Source: Rubinisphaera italica (GTDB taxonomy: Bacteria > Planctomycetota > Planctomycetia > Planctomycetales > Planctomycetaceae). Taken from it: a DNA stretch of 64,000 nucleotides. The DNA is taken from contig NZ_SJPG01000001.1 of assembly GCF_007859715.1 (NCBI RefSeq), forward strand, positions 1,302,001 through 1,366,000, in the 5' to 3' direction. The notes under the pieces were generated by a model. It was not told where the DNA came from. It worked only from the letters and a program-made list of their open reading frames with translations, and ran no database searches. A program made the position numbers and the translations under genes. Positions 16,712 to 26,339 of this stretch are shown one piece after another (within the stretch, counting starts at the first letter, position 1; every line of letters starts with the position of its first letter).

Positions 16712-18358
16712 TCAATGATTCCAGGAAAATTCCGGGGAATTGATTAACGCCCAGTACAAATCGTGAGTCCGTTGCGGCCAGCGACGCGATTTATCATCTT
16801 CCCATTTATTCAGGAAGAACTGTTTTTCTTCCAGCGAGGGAAGACGAGTCAGGCAAGTCAGGAAACAGGTATCGAGAATTTGTTCCGGGCTACCTGATGC
16901 CAGTGCGATGCGAGGTGTCGCATTGAATGGATTGGGTTTGGTCGACTCTTCAAACAGATTTCCGTTCATTCGGAGCAGAGCTTGAGGAACTGTGCCCGCC
17001 CTCTCGTCCAGTTCATCTGCGCCAAAGTCGCCGTACTCTTTGAGGAAGTCGTTTTCATTAATTAGTTTGAATGTCCGTGTAAGAAGATGGGAGTTCTGAT
17101 CAATCGTTTTTATAGAAGTCGCTTGCAGCATTGAGCCGACAACCTGTTCCGGTCGCAAACGAATCAGTGGAAAAACGGCCCAGTGGTCGATTTGTCTTTT
17201 GACGACCGTATCGTCAATTTCATGAGAAGTCGAATCGAGCCGGTAAACTTCCAGGGCTGCAATCGTCTCGATCAATTGTTTGATGTTATAGTTCGAGGCG
17301 ACGAAGGATTCAGCCAGTAGATCGAGAGCGGTTCCCGTTCCCTCACCAACTTCTGGGTCGGGGAGATCATCCACTCTCGCATAATAAGGAGCCCCTTCGG
17401 AAAAGGCTTTTCCGAACATTAACGCCCAGATTCTGTTGACTGCAGCACGGGAAAATCGACGATTGTCGGGATGTGTACTCCAAATTGCCAGTTGCTCCCG
17501 TCTGGTTCCAGAATCGGGAAGCAGATTTTCCTGGAAGGGAACTTCCGGTTGGACTGTTCTCTCTTCCAATGTGATTCGATCCTCAACCTTGTAATCCTGA
17601 TTTTTTCGATCCTCAACACCAAAGGCTGACAGACGCACCTGCCCAAAATAGGCAGCCAGTCCTTCAAAATCCTGCTGCTTCCAGTCGGCAAAAGGATGGT
17701 CGTGGCACTGAGCACAATCAATCCGCTGTCCTAAAACCGCTCGAACCGTTTTACCGGCCAGTTTGTTTTCATCAACTTTTCCATTCAGCACGGCATGGGT
17801 CATGAAATTTGTTGCTGGCTCGCCCGTCCACAGACCGGTCTGTGAAATAATCTCCTGCACGACCTGATTGTACGGGCGGTTTTGATTGAGTTGTTCGACA
17901 ATCCAATTGCGAAATCGATCGCGTCGAAACACCAGAAATGGCTCGCCCTGAGTTCCCACAAATGCTCGCGTGATTCTTTCCGCAAAATAATCAGCGAATC
18001 GAGGGTCTTCGAGCATTTCCCGGCACCATTGTTGAAGTCGATCGGGGCGTTCGTCGGATTCGAAACGACGAAGTTCTTCCAGGGAGGGAATCGTGCCGTG
18101 CAGAGCCAGCGATAATCGGCGTAAGACAATCGGCTCCTCCGCTTGTGTCGCCTGCGATAAATTGGCTTCTTTCCAGTCATTCCTGAACCACTGATTCACC
18201 TGAGCAACACTCGAAGCAAGCTCCGCATTTTCTTGATGTTGTTCAGAATCATCGACGCGGGCATGAACAGGGGGAAACGCCGTTGAGAACACGATCAGCA
18301 GCAAGCCGAGCACGACTGCTGTTACAGGAAGATACACAGCTATTGATTTCCAACGCAT
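16712..18358 (-). CDS. DUF1549 and DUF1553 domain protein
   Basis: A 548-residue exported protein combining the two domains typical of planctomycete 'PSD' proteins. It starts with a signal anchor (about residues 7-33). DUF1549 follows, with LRRLSLALHGTIPSLEE, FVGTQGEPF and the cytochrome-like DCAQCHDHPF motif (Cys215, Cys218, His219), which could bind haem or metal. DUF1553 covers the C-terminal half (HPDNRRFSRAAVNRIWALMFG up to WALINSPEFSWNH, the conserved end). It lacks the N-terminal cytochrome c domain of the longer 800-1000 residue relatives, so it is a short form. It is followed by a DUF1501 gene in the same orientation. Confidence 0.92.
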   Translation of the reverse strand: MRWKSIAVYLPVTAVVLGLLLIVFSTAFPPVHARVDDSEQHQENAELASSVAQVNQWFRNDWKEANLSQATQAEEPIVLRRLSLALHGTIPSLEELRRFESDERPDRLQQWCREMLEDPRFADYFAERITRAFVGTQGEPFLVFRRDRFRNWIVEQLNQNRPYNQVVQEIISQTGLWTGEPATNFMTHAVLNGKVDENKLAGKTVRAVLGQRIDCAQCHDHPFADWKQQDFEGLAAYFGQVRLSAFGVEDRKNQDYKVEDRITLEERTVQPEVPFQENLLPDSGTRREQLAIWSTHPDNRRFSRAAVNRIWALMFGKAFSEGAPYYARVDDLPDPEVGEGTGTALDLLAESFVASNYNIKQLIETIAALEVYRLDSTSHEIDDTVVKRQIDHWAVFPLIRLRPEQVVGSMLQATSIKTIDQNSHLLTRTFKLINENDFLKEYGDFGADELDERAGTVPQALLRMNGNLFEESTKPNPFNATPRIALASGSPEQILDTCFLTCLTRLPSLEEKQFFLNKWEDDKSRRWPQRTHDLYWALINSPEFSWNH

Positions 18359-18550
18359 CTGAGCAAATTCAATCGTATGGAGAATTTTAGAATTTGATAG
18401 TTAGCTACAGGAGTTACCTTGAAGAATGGCATGTCGGTTTCAGAAATCGATAAAACCATTGACAGTTTTGGCAGGTAATCATCTTGTAATCATTTGGGTA
18501 CGATTGAGGTTCCTAATGATCATATTTCAAAATTGAAATCCCTGAATTTC

Positions 18551-19792
18551 ATGGCTCAAGATGAAAATTCCAAGAATATGACTCAAAACGTTGTTTCCGA
18601 TCCCATTTCGCAAGCCACTGTTATCGTGGAAGCGTCAGCTTTGACCTCGAACGAACATTCCCAGGTCGCGCAGGGATCCCAGAAAGAAAACCGATCTTGG
18701 ATTAATAGGATCTGGATGGGATTATACTGGGGATTCTCGAGTCTATTTGGATTGGTAAGTCTGGTCATTGTACTGGCGATCCTGGCTGCCATTCCTGTCG
18801 TCAATCTGCTGGCACTGGGATATCTGCTGCAGGCGGAAGGAGAAGTCGCCCGCAGCGGAAAGATAACGCGGGGATTTCCGATGCTTAATCAAGCTCGCTT
18901 CATTGGAGGCTGCATAATGGGCATCTTCCTGTGCCTTATGCCGTTGAGGTATTTGGGGGACTTCACAAGTGATGCAATGTTAGTCGATCCCAATTCAGGG
19001 CTGACTCGCTTCCTGCGGATTCTCACATCTCTGGCAGCGATCGCGATCTTCCTGCATTTGCTTGGGGCGTTGGCTGCAGGGGGAAGGCTGGTACGTTTTT
19101 TCAGACCAATAAAAAATGCGCGCACTTTGCTTTCCGAACTTCGTTCGCGAACATTTTTTTCAGATCGTTCCGTGGCTGTTTCCGACTTTTTTCAAAGCTT
19201 GCAGCTCCGCAAAACTTTCTTTCTCGGCTTCTGGGGCGCAGTAGGGATTCTGATGTGGACACTCATTCCAACAGGCTTGTATGCCGTTGCTGATGCTCCC
19301 CAGGGGCCGCAAATTCTAATCACCCTGGCAGGTGGTATTTTGCTGACACTGGTTTGCAGTTGGGTCCCTGTTTTGCAGGCAGGCTATGCCTGTGAAGAAC
19401 GCTTTTCGCTTTACACTCAACTGCAGCGAGGACGCCAGCTCTTTAGGAGAACTCCACTCTTGTGGACCCTGGCATTTCTATTGGGATATGCCCTGACGAT
19501 TGTACTCTATCTGTTCAAAATTGTTGCTCCACCTCAGGATGCTCTATGGCTTTTGACGACAGTCTTCATTGCGATTATCTACCCGGCCCGCATCTATATC
19601 GGTTGGGTATATTCTCGGTCCTGTCGTAAAATGGATGAACCCTGGAGGGTTTGGCGCTGGTTTTGGAGTCTGGTCTCATTTGCGATTTGCGGGTTTTACG
19701 TGTTTATGCTCTTCTTTACTCGTAATATAGGCGCAAACGGAAAACTCGTTCTCTTTGAGCAACCGCTTCTATTGATCCCCTCTCCATTTTAG
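18551..19792 (+). CDS. Polytopic membrane protein of unknown function
   Basis: A 413-residue inner-membrane protein with about eight predicted spans, after a soluble N-terminal stretch of about 50 residues rich in Ser, Asn and Gln. The segment AIPVVNLLALGYLLQAEGEVARSG is reminiscent of planctomycete membrane proteins of unknown role. No transporter signature is evident. The start is uncertain: the ATG at 18551 is used because the longer TTG start at 18494 has no ribosome-binding site either. It stands alone, divergent from the DUF1549/1553 gene. Confidence 0.7.
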   Translation: MAQDENSKNMTQNVVSDPISQATVIVEASALTSNEHSQVAQGSQKENRSWINRIWMGLYWGFSSLFGLVSLVIVLAILAAIPVVNLLALGYLLQAEGEVARSGKITRGFPMLNQARFIGGCIMGIFLCLMPLRYLGDFTSDAMLVDPNSGLTRFLRILTSLAAIAIFLHLLGALAAGGRLVRFFRPIKNARTLLSELRSRTFFSDRSVAVSDFFQSLQLRKTFFLGFWGAVGILMWTLIPTGLYAVADAPQGPQILITLAGGILLTLVCSWVPVLQAGYACEERFSLYTQLQRGRQLFRRTPLLWTLAFLLGYALTIVLYLFKIVAPPQDALWLLTTVFIAIIYPARIYIGWVYSRSCRKMDEPWRVWRWFWSLVSFAICGFYVFMLFFTRNIGANGKLVLFEQPLLLIPSPF

Positions 19793-20457
19793 ACCATTTC
19801 CAGGTTTTCCTTACCATTGCTTTGTATGCCCCGGCTGAACAAGTTATTCAAATTCTGATCATGCTGTTGTGAGTATAGTTTTGGAGAATATTGAATCTGA
19901 TCTATGAAGCAGATACGCATGTGCATTTTTTTACTTATGTTGAATTTTTAAATTTTTGTATGAAAAGTTGATTTTGAAACGCAATAATTTGCAGACGAGC
20001 GAGTTCGGAGTGATAATGATCGAGCTTGGGGTGTGCGCTGGAATGAAGCTTTTAGCAATCGTATGGGCAAAGTGACATTGATTTTACGGAAGCCACCATT
20101 TTTTGCTTGTAGTCCATTGAACCTTTATTCGGAACTGTAAGAATAGACCTCTCCCACTTGGATTCGTGCTAGGGAGCCAATGACTGATCGATTAGATTTG
20201 CCAATGAGCGTCGGCAGATTAAACGGTCCCTCACTGAATCCCCTACCGAATAATAGTCACAAGCTGGATATTACCTGCTGGCAATATATCCATTTTGACT
20301 ATGCAGTCTGCGAACGATACCGTGAACTTTCTGTCTGAAAGTGGACAGGACCTATCGGCCTCACCGCAGATATCTGACAAATCACTGAGACAATGTGATC
20401 AACGATATAATCTGCGGAAGTTCGAAATTTCCAAAAACGATGTGAGTCGCTCAATTA
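19793..20457. other. 665-base intergenic region upstream of asd, no gene supported
   Basis: The first part is A/T-rich. The second half (20150-20450) holds a possible leader of asd with several short complementary stretches, but I could not match it to the lysine riboswitch or another known leader. A frame opening at 20295 overlaps asd in another phase and looks spurious. Confidence 0.35.
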
Positions 20458-21477
20458 ATGGAGAAATCTGTGTTCAAAACTGTTGCTGTCGTCGGTGCCT
20501 CCGGGGCTGTCGGTCGAATTATTCTGGAACTTCTCGAAGAAAGGGAATTTCCTGCGGAAACCTTTCGCTTTTTGTCGAGTGCCCGCTCAGCCGGAACGGA
20601 CCTGGTATTCAAGAATCAGGATTATGTATTTGAAGAGTTGACGAAAGATTCTTTCAAAGGTGTCGATCTCGTCATTGCCTCGACTCCTGATGATACCGCT
20701 GCTGAATTTCTTCCCTATGCAGTTGAAGCCGGAGCGAAAGTCATTGATGAATCTGGCTACTGGCGGATGCACGAAGAAGTCGCGCTGGTCGTCCCTGAAA
20801 TTAATCCGGAAGCCGCATTGAATGCCAAAGGCATAATCGCCAGTCCGAATTGCTCAACCACACAAATGGTTCTGGCGATGAAGCCGCTTTACGATATTTC
20901 TCCAATCCGTCGAGTGATTGTCAGTACTTACCAAGCCACGAGCGGAGCAGGGCTGGTAGGAACTGAAGACCTCATCCATTCTTCACAGGCACGTCTGCAA
21001 GGTGAAGAATACGACTACAAAGTCTTCAAACAGCCAATCGCTTTCAATGCGATTCCGCAAATCGGCAGCCACAAGCAGGATGGCTACACCAGCGAAGAAA
21101 TGAAGATGGTCAACGAGACCCGCAAAATTCTCGGCGATCCAAATATTATGATCAACGCCACCTGTGTCCGTATTCCCGTCTGGAATTGTCACAGCGAAAG
21201 TATCACCATTGAAACGGAAACACCGATCAGCCCCGAGCAGGCCCGCGAAGCCTTCGCGGCTTTCCCGGGAATTGAAGTCATCGACGACTTGGAAACCGGT
21301 CAATACCCGATGCCTTACAACAGCGACGGCTCCGACGAAGTGTATGTCGGCCGCATCCGTAAGGATATTTCACATCCCAACGGACTCACCTTCTGGTGCG
21401 TGAGCGATAACCTCCGCAAAGGAGCCGCGACAAATGCGGTGCAGATCGCTGAGCTGCTAAATAAGCATTACAAATAA
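20458..21477 (+). CDS. asd: Aspartate-semialdehyde dehydrogenase
   Basis: Reduces L-aspartyl-4-phosphate to aspartate semialdehyde using NADPH, feeding lysine/diaminopimelate, threonine and methionine synthesis. The 339 residues start with the Rossmann motif VVGASGAVGR (about residues 9-18). The catalytic Cys132 lies in SPNCSTTQM, and the substrate-binding RIPVWNCHSESI block and the C-terminal GRIRKDISHPNGLTFWCVSDNLRKGAA are as expected. Length is normal. The ATG at 20458 fits the family N-terminus. A strong terminator follows, so the gene is probably monocistronic. Confidence 0.97.
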   Translation: MEKSVFKTVAVVGASGAVGRIILELLEEREFPAETFRFLSSARSAGTDLVFKNQDYVFEELTKDSFKGVDLVIASTPDDTAAEFLPYAVEAGAKVIDESGYWRMHEEVALVVPEINPEAALNAKGIIASPNCSTTQMVLAMKPLYDISPIRRVIVSTYQATSGAGLVGTEDLIHSSQARLQGEEYDYKVFKQPIAFNAIPQIGSHKQDGYTSEEMKMVNETRKILGDPNIMINATCVRIPVWNCHSESITIETETPISPEQAREAFAAFPGIEVIDDLETGQYPMPYNSDGSDEVYVGRIRKDISHPNGLTFWCVSDNLRKGAATNAVQIAELLNKHYK

Positions 21478-21502
21478 ATTCGAACGATATCGTTATTAAA
21501 AG

Positions 21503-21536
21503 AGCCGCATTGAATTCCATTCAGTGTGGCTTTTTT
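21503..21536 (+). terminator. Intrinsic terminator after asd
   Basis: AGCCGCATTGAAT (21503-21515) pairs with ATTCAGTGTGGCT (21519-21531), using two G-T pairs, across a three-base loop, followed by six T residues. It lies about 25 bases after the asd stop codon. Confidence 0.88.
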
Positions 21537-21666
21537 CTTTGCGCTATTTCTTCTTTGATGTCAGAAGTTCAATCTCTCACAGATTAAACTGGATTTCTAT
21601 TTGTGATGCATTACTTTGAAAGAATGGGATTCAACAACATTATTCGAGAATGCACAGAGGTTGATC

Positions 21667-22587
21667 ATGAAGACGACGTCGATGTTTCAATTTAATAGTT
21701 CGAATAACAGAGTTCACTTCCCCTTATTTTTAATCTGTTTATTCACCTTTTCGACGTCCGTCACTTATGCAGATTCCTCCAGCGATAAAGCAAAAAGCCT
21801 GACTCAGGTTGTTCTCAAATTGAACGAAAAGATTGAGTCAGATTACTCCGTTCTGGAAATTCAACCGCTGACAATCACTCGGCTCCGATCAGCTTTGCAA
21901 ACAGAGATCGATCAAATTGCAGAAAGCGATCTTCCAGAACGACATGAACTGGTCAAGTTGTTGCAAACCATGCTGGAAGAGGAGCAGGTGCCTGAGGATG
22001 CTTCATTCGGCGTTACGAAAATTTCAGGTTCCTATCCAAAAGATTCTCCAAAACATGGGCAAAGATGGCTCTCCATCAATTTCACACTTTCCGCACTAAC
22101 CCCAAACGGAGCCAATGATTATCGATTGGTGGGACTGACCGATTTACTTCAGACTTATCGCATTATTCCTGGGGAACATGACAAAGCCAGCACGGAAAAG
22201 ACAGCAGGAGAGAATTTTGGATCGGAAGATATAAAGAGCCATCGAATAGCTCAATCGAAGAAATCGACCGGATTTCTGGATGCGGGGGTCTGGTACAATT
22301 TCTATTTTGAGAAAGAGAACGATCTGCTCAAACGAGGTGGTATGACTGTCAACGCAGTCAAACTAATCTCAATTGATGAGGATCATTCGAATTGGGTGCA
22401 AATTCAATATCCTAAAGAAAGGGATGAGCATCTATCGATATTAAAGCCCGCTTCCATGGCTTTTGAAAACGAGGACCTCGAATTGAGTTTAGCATTAGAG
22501 GAGTGGGAAAAAACGATTACAGAATGGAACATTGTCTGGGTGAATCTGGATTATGTGGTCAGGATTACGAAAGTCGGTGACAAGTAA
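21667..22587 (+). CDS. Secreted protein of unknown function
   Basis: A 306-residue exported protein I do not recognise. It has a signal peptide (hydrophobic VHFPLFLICLFTFSTS, cleavage near TYADS) and a mature part rich in charged residues. The central and C-terminal parts suggest a beta-rich soluble domain (GVWYNFYFEKENDLLKRGGM; VNLDYVVRITKVGD at the end). The ATG at 21667 is preceded by AGAGG with good spacing; an in-frame TTG at 21616 would add 17 residues before the signal peptide. It is convergent with the UvrA-like gene, with only about 10 bases between the stops. Confidence 0.7.
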   Translation: MKTTSMFQFNSSNNRVHFPLFLICLFTFSTSVTYADSSSDKAKSLTQVVLKLNEKIESDYSVLEIQPLTITRLRSALQTEIDQIAESDLPERHELVKLLQTMLEEEQVPEDASFGVTKISGSYPKDSPKHGQRWLSINFTLSALTPNGANDYRLVGLTDLLQTYRIIPGEHDKASTEKTAGENFGSEDIKSHRIAQSKKSTGFLDAGVWYNFYFEKENDLLKRGGMTVNAVKLISIDEDHSNWVQIQYPKERDEHLSILKPASMAFENEDLELSLALEEWEKTITEWNIVWVNLDYVVRITKVGDK

Positions 22588-22597
22588 GTCTTCGACA

Positions 22598-25183
22598 TCA
22601 AACATGATCGAGATATTGAGCTGTCAGTGATTCTGTGCAATCTCTGAACCCACTGGGTGATCCAGAATAAACGGCGGAACTCTCTCCCGTCTCCATATCA
22701 ATCCCCAGATCGATCACCCAGTCAGCTGCCTGAATGATGCGAGAATCGTGTTCGATCACAATGACAGTATGTCCCTGTTCGACCAACCGCTTGAGAGATT
22801 GCAGCAGGGTTTCAATATCCCGGGGATGTAATCCGCTGGCGGGTTCATCGAACAGAAATAATTGATGCAGCCCGGATGTTGCATTGAGATACGAAGCGAG
22901 CTTGAGTCGCTGGGATTCTCCGCGAGAAAGCGTGGCGGTCGATTGTCCAAGTGTCAAATACCCGAGGCCGACATCTCGCAACAATTGCAGTTTGCGCAGA
23001 ATGCTTTGATGGTTCCTGAAAAAGGCAAACGCCTCATCGGCTGTCATCGAGAGAACATCGTGGATGTTACGATTACGATAACTGACTTTCAGCGTCTCCG
23101 GCTGAAAACGGGAACCATGACATTCGGGGCAGGGAAGTGTCAGATTCGCCAGAAACTGCATGTCCATTTCAATGAAACCAAGACCTTCGCAATGTGAACA
23201 GCGCCCCCCACGGCTCGAATTGAAACTGAATCGCGAAGGGGTATAACCGCGTGCTTGTGCATCAACTGTTTCAGCAAACAGTTTGCGAATGTCATCAAAA
23301 ACCTTGAGATATGTCGCTGGCGTGCTGCGTGATGATTTCGTCAACTGCGTTTCATTCATCAGCACACATTCGTCAATCGAGTCTGCTCCCGTAATACTCG
23401 CGACTTTTCCAGCAGGTCGGAAGGGATCGTTCTCGAATGTGACGGCTTCTTTCTGTTCGCCTCGATCTGCAATTTGCAGAGACAATGCAGGGTAAAGCGT
23501 TTCGCAGATCAGAGTAGATTTTCCGCTACCACAAACTCCGGTCACGGCCGTCAGTCGCTTGAGCGGAAATTGAACGTCCATTCCTTTGAGATTGTGACAA
23601 TGAATATCAGTCAACTGCAGGAGATCTGGTTGATCATTGCTGAAATCGGAATTGTTCGAATCCTCTTTCTCCTGAAATTCTTTCTTGATTTGCTGCAGGT
23701 AAGGCTCGACTGTTCCCTGATAAGTTATCGTGCCCCCTTCTTTCCCAGCGGCTGGTCCCAGTTCAATCACACTATCTGCTTTGGCAAGAATATCGCTGTG
23801 ATGTTCAATCGTCAGGACTGTATTGCCATGCTCAACTAACTGACGGAGAAACTTGACAACGGGAAGCCGATCAGCTGGATGCAGTCCGTTAGTTGGTTCA
23901 TCAAACAGATAAAGAGTGTTCACGAAATCGTTATTCAACGCTGACATCAGCACAACCCGCTGAAATTCTCCTTGCGATAATGTGCGAATCAATCTATTGA
24001 GTTGTAGTGAGCCTAAACCGAGTTCGAGCAGGAGAGCAATCCTCTTCTGCAGAACAGTTCGCAGTGACTGAGAGATTGAAGAACTCAGGGAACCAATTCG
24101 ATTTAAATTCTCGTTGAGCTCCTGCAACGTGAAATTTTGAATTTCTGCATAAGTCAAAGGACTGTTTGACGTTGAATCAGCTGGGAGAAATCTGGCCAGT
24201 CGAGCCACTTCTCTTAATCCTGATCCCTCGCACCCCTCGCACAAATGTGTCGATTTATTTGTCACCTGGATTCCACGTCCAGAACATTCAGCACATGCAC
24301 CTATGGGAGAAGTCGGCCGAAACAATTGAGGTTCGAGTTCCGGATAAATCGTGCCACACTGGGGACATTCCGGCTCGCTGGAAAAGAAATATCCTTGCCA
24401 TTCGCGATCACGTTCATCGGAAATCGGGATGCGATACTGAATTCCTGCAACTACTTCTTCTGCCAGAATTAGACAACGCCCCTGTCCGATATTGAGAGCC
24501 TGTTCCACACTCTCTGCGGTTCGAGAATTCTCGGTCTTCTCGGATTTGAGGCGATCCACAATCACCAGGAAACTGGCCGTTTTTTTGCTTTTCGAGGTTG
24601 TCCCGGAAAAGTCCAGAAAGCGATGGAACCCTTCATTCTCCCAGAAGGTTTTTTCCTCCTGAATAGCAGCTTCGAGCTGATCGACTTTTTTCGCCTGTAC
24701 GCGCACGGGAATACAAACCTGAAATCGTATGCCTTCCGAAAACTGTGAAATCTGTTGCAGGACGTCGGCCAAATATTGGGGACGAACACCAAGCCGACAT
24801 TGAGGGCATTGCAATTCGCCTGAGTCGATCAGCAGTCGTATGATCAACTCATCGAGCTCTGCAGTTTGTGAAAGTGTCGTATTGCCGAACCGAGGTTGAT
24901 TTCGCAGGCCGATCGCAATGGTCGCGGGCAGATTGTCGATGCGATCGACATCGGGACGCTCCAGCTGATCGAGCAAATTTCGAGCAGAGGTCGAGAGCGT
25001 TTCAAAGTAACGTCGCTGACTTTCCGCATGCAGCGTATCGAAAGCCAGACTGCTTTTTCCGGAACCACTCACGCCCGCCAGAGCGGTCCATTGATGCAGC
25101 GGAATTGTGACGGAAACATTCTGCAGGTTATGAACCCGAGCCCCGATGATTTCGATCGTTTTTTCAGAACTCGACTCGGACAT
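22598..25183 (-). CDS. UvrA-like ABC ATPase paralogue
   Basis: An 861-residue protein with the tandem ATPase layout of excinuclease subunit A. First Walker A is GVSGSGKSS (about residues 37-45) and the second is GVCGSGKST; both Walker B motifs (LFDEPTNGLHP, LFDEPASGLHP) and the C-terminal CSHCEG...CPECHG zinc site are present. Differences from canonical UvrA: both ABC signatures are altered (LSQGE and LSRGE instead of LSGGE), and the two CxxC pairs near CAECSGRG and CEGCEG are only about a dozen residues apart, so the DNA-contacting insertion domain seems absent. A UvrB-binding-like region (residues about 125-250) remains. It is more likely a UvrA2/UvrA-like paralogue than the main repair protein. 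The ATG at 25183 is used; a TTG at 25228 is possible. Confidence 0.88.
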   Translation of the reverse strand: MSESSSEKTIEIIGARVHNLQNVSVTIPLHQWTALAGVSGSGKSSLAFDTLHAESQRRYFETLSTSARNLLDQLERPDVDRIDNLPATIAIGLRNQPRFGNTTLSQTAELDELIIRLLIDSGELQCPQCRLGVRPQYLADVLQQISQFSEGIRFQVCIPVRVQAKKVDQLEAAIQEEKTFWENEGFHRFLDFSGTTSKSKKTASFLVIVDRLKSEKTENSRTAESVEQALNIGQGRCLILAEEVVAGIQYRIPISDERDREWQGYFFSSEPECPQCGTIYPELEPQLFRPTSPIGACAECSGRGIQVTNKSTHLCEGCEGSGLREVARLARFLPADSTSNSPLTYAEIQNFTLQELNENLNRIGSLSSSISQSLRTVLQKRIALLLELGLGSLQLNRLIRTLSQGEFQRVVLMSALNNDFVNTLYLFDEPTNGLHPADRLPVVKFLRQLVEHGNTVLTIEHHSDILAKADSVIELGPAAGKEGGTITYQGTVEPYLQQIKKEFQEKEDSNNSDFSNDQPDLLQLTDIHCHNLKGMDVQFPLKRLTAVTGVCGSGKSTLICETLYPALSLQIADRGEQKEAVTFENDPFRPAGKVASITGADSIDECVLMNETQLTKSSRSTPATYLKVFDDIRKLFAETVDAQARGYTPSRFSFNSSRGGRCSHCEGLGFIEMDMQFLANLTLPCPECHGSRFQPETLKVSYRNRNIHDVLSMTADEAFAFFRNHQSILRKLQLLRDVGLGYLTLGQSTATLSRGESQRLKLASYLNATSGLHQLFLFDEPASGLHPRDIETLLQSLKRLVEQGHTVIVIEHDSRIIQAADWVIDLGIDMETGESSAVYSGSPSGFRDCTESLTAQYLDHV

Positions 25184-25267
25184 ACATGAAAATTCTTCGT
25201 AGGACAGGCGATTGGCCTGTCTATTCAAGAGGCTTATTCAGATAATTGATGGAATGGATTTCCTCCA

Positions 25268-26038
25268 TCAATCAGCATCTTCGTTGTCCCGGTCGACATT
25301 TTCAAGCGGCGGCAGAATCCAGATGTCCGCAAAATCCTGCTCCTGCTCGGCTCGATAATGGTGGTGCCTTAAGAGTTCCAGAATCGCCAGAAACATTCCG
25401 ATCGATTTACTGCGATCGTCTTCTTTAGAAAACAGATCCTGAAATCGAACCCGACCCGTCTCGCGAACCTGTTTTCCGATCTGTTCGACATAGACATGAA
25501 TGGGCGTCTCGTCGAAGCGGACGGTTGCTTCTCCGTCTTTCGTTTTCTTCTTGACGATTCGCGCAAACGCCCCGACCAGGTCCCAGATTTCCAGATCTTT
25601 AATCACATCATCAGCGACGGAACGTTTCGAAGAAGGGCGTTCATCAGCCAGGCGGGGATATCGATCCTGCCAGGCAAGCGCTTGCTCCTGCAAAGCTTCA
25701 GCAGCTTCCCGCAATTGCTGATACTGCAACAGATGTTGCACCAGATTCTGGTTCGTCTCCTCAGCTTCAACTTCCTCTTCCTGCTCGACGGTTTCATCTT
25801 TAATCAACGCCAGCCGACTTTTCATCTCCAGCATAGCCGAAGCAGCGACCAGAAAATCGGCTGCGATATCAAAATCAATAATTTCGAGAACTTCCAGATA
25901 TTCCAGAAACTGCTTCGTAATATCTGCCAGCGAAACCTCCAGGACATCGACTTCCTGCTTGCGTACCAGATACAACAACAGATCCACAGGACCGTTGAAG
26001 AAATCTTTCACATCAATTTGATAAGAAGTGGCTTGCAT
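25268..26038 (-). CDS. scpA: Segregation and condensation protein A
   Basis: Kleisin subunit that bridges the SMC dimer and, with ScpB, helps condense and segregate the chromosome. The 256 residues start with the kleisin N-terminal domain (FNGPVDLLLYLVRKQEVDVLEVSLADITKQFLEY; the GPxDLLL motif is diagnostic) and end in a C-terminal winged helix (FLAILELLRHHHYRAEQEQDFADIWI). The acidic linker with EQEEEVEAEE is usual. It lies downstream of no visible partner; scpB is not in the window. The flanks hold repeat sequences. Confidence 0.93.
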   Translation of the reverse strand: MQATSYQIDVKDFFNGPVDLLLYLVRKQEVDVLEVSLADITKQFLEYLEVLEIIDFDIAADFLVAASAMLEMKSRLALIKDETVEQEEEVEAEETNQNLVQHLLQYQQLREAAEALQEQALAWQDRYPRLADERPSSKRSVADDVIKDLEIWDLVGAFARIVKKKTKDGEATVRFDETPIHVYVEQIGKQVRETGRVRFQDLFSKEDDRSKSIGMFLAILELLRHHHYRAEQEQDFADIWILPPLENVDRDNEDAD

Positions 26039-26051
26039 GAAGTTTTTACAT

Positions 26052-26166
26052 GTAGGTCAGGCAGTGCATAACGAATTGGACTTAGAATTCTCAAGAACCA
26101 CGGATGGACACGGATAATCACGGATAGAATGAATCTACGTTTATCCGCGTCTATCTGCGGTTCTTT
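26052..26166. repeat. Intergenic repeats upstream of scpA
   Basis: Two repeat types lie side by side. GTAGGTCAGGCAGTGCATAACG (from 26052) is related to the paired arms at 27030 and 27080. The second (26095-26163) is an imperfect inverted repeat whose right arm ends ATCTGCGGTTC, related to the perfect 27-bp inverted repeat at 43879-43947. No gene is seen in this gap of roughly 300 bases between scpA and the glycosyltransferase gene. Confidence 0.6.
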
Positions 26167-26339
26167 TTCTCATATAAGATTGACTCTCTTCTCAAACTTG
26201 GCGTCTTGGCGGTTCAATATGGAATTTCAGCGCGCTATCCTGTAATCAGTATCGACGGAATAATCCGAGCGACGTGAATAAGTGATGCAGTTTCGCAAAG
26301 TTACCTCCTTTACCACAGGAGGAAGTGAGTAAATGACCA

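Noticed and set aside
20158..20457. Lysine riboswitch upstream of asd
   Set aside because: Some complementary stretches exist, but the conserved lysine-aptamer core could not be recognised.
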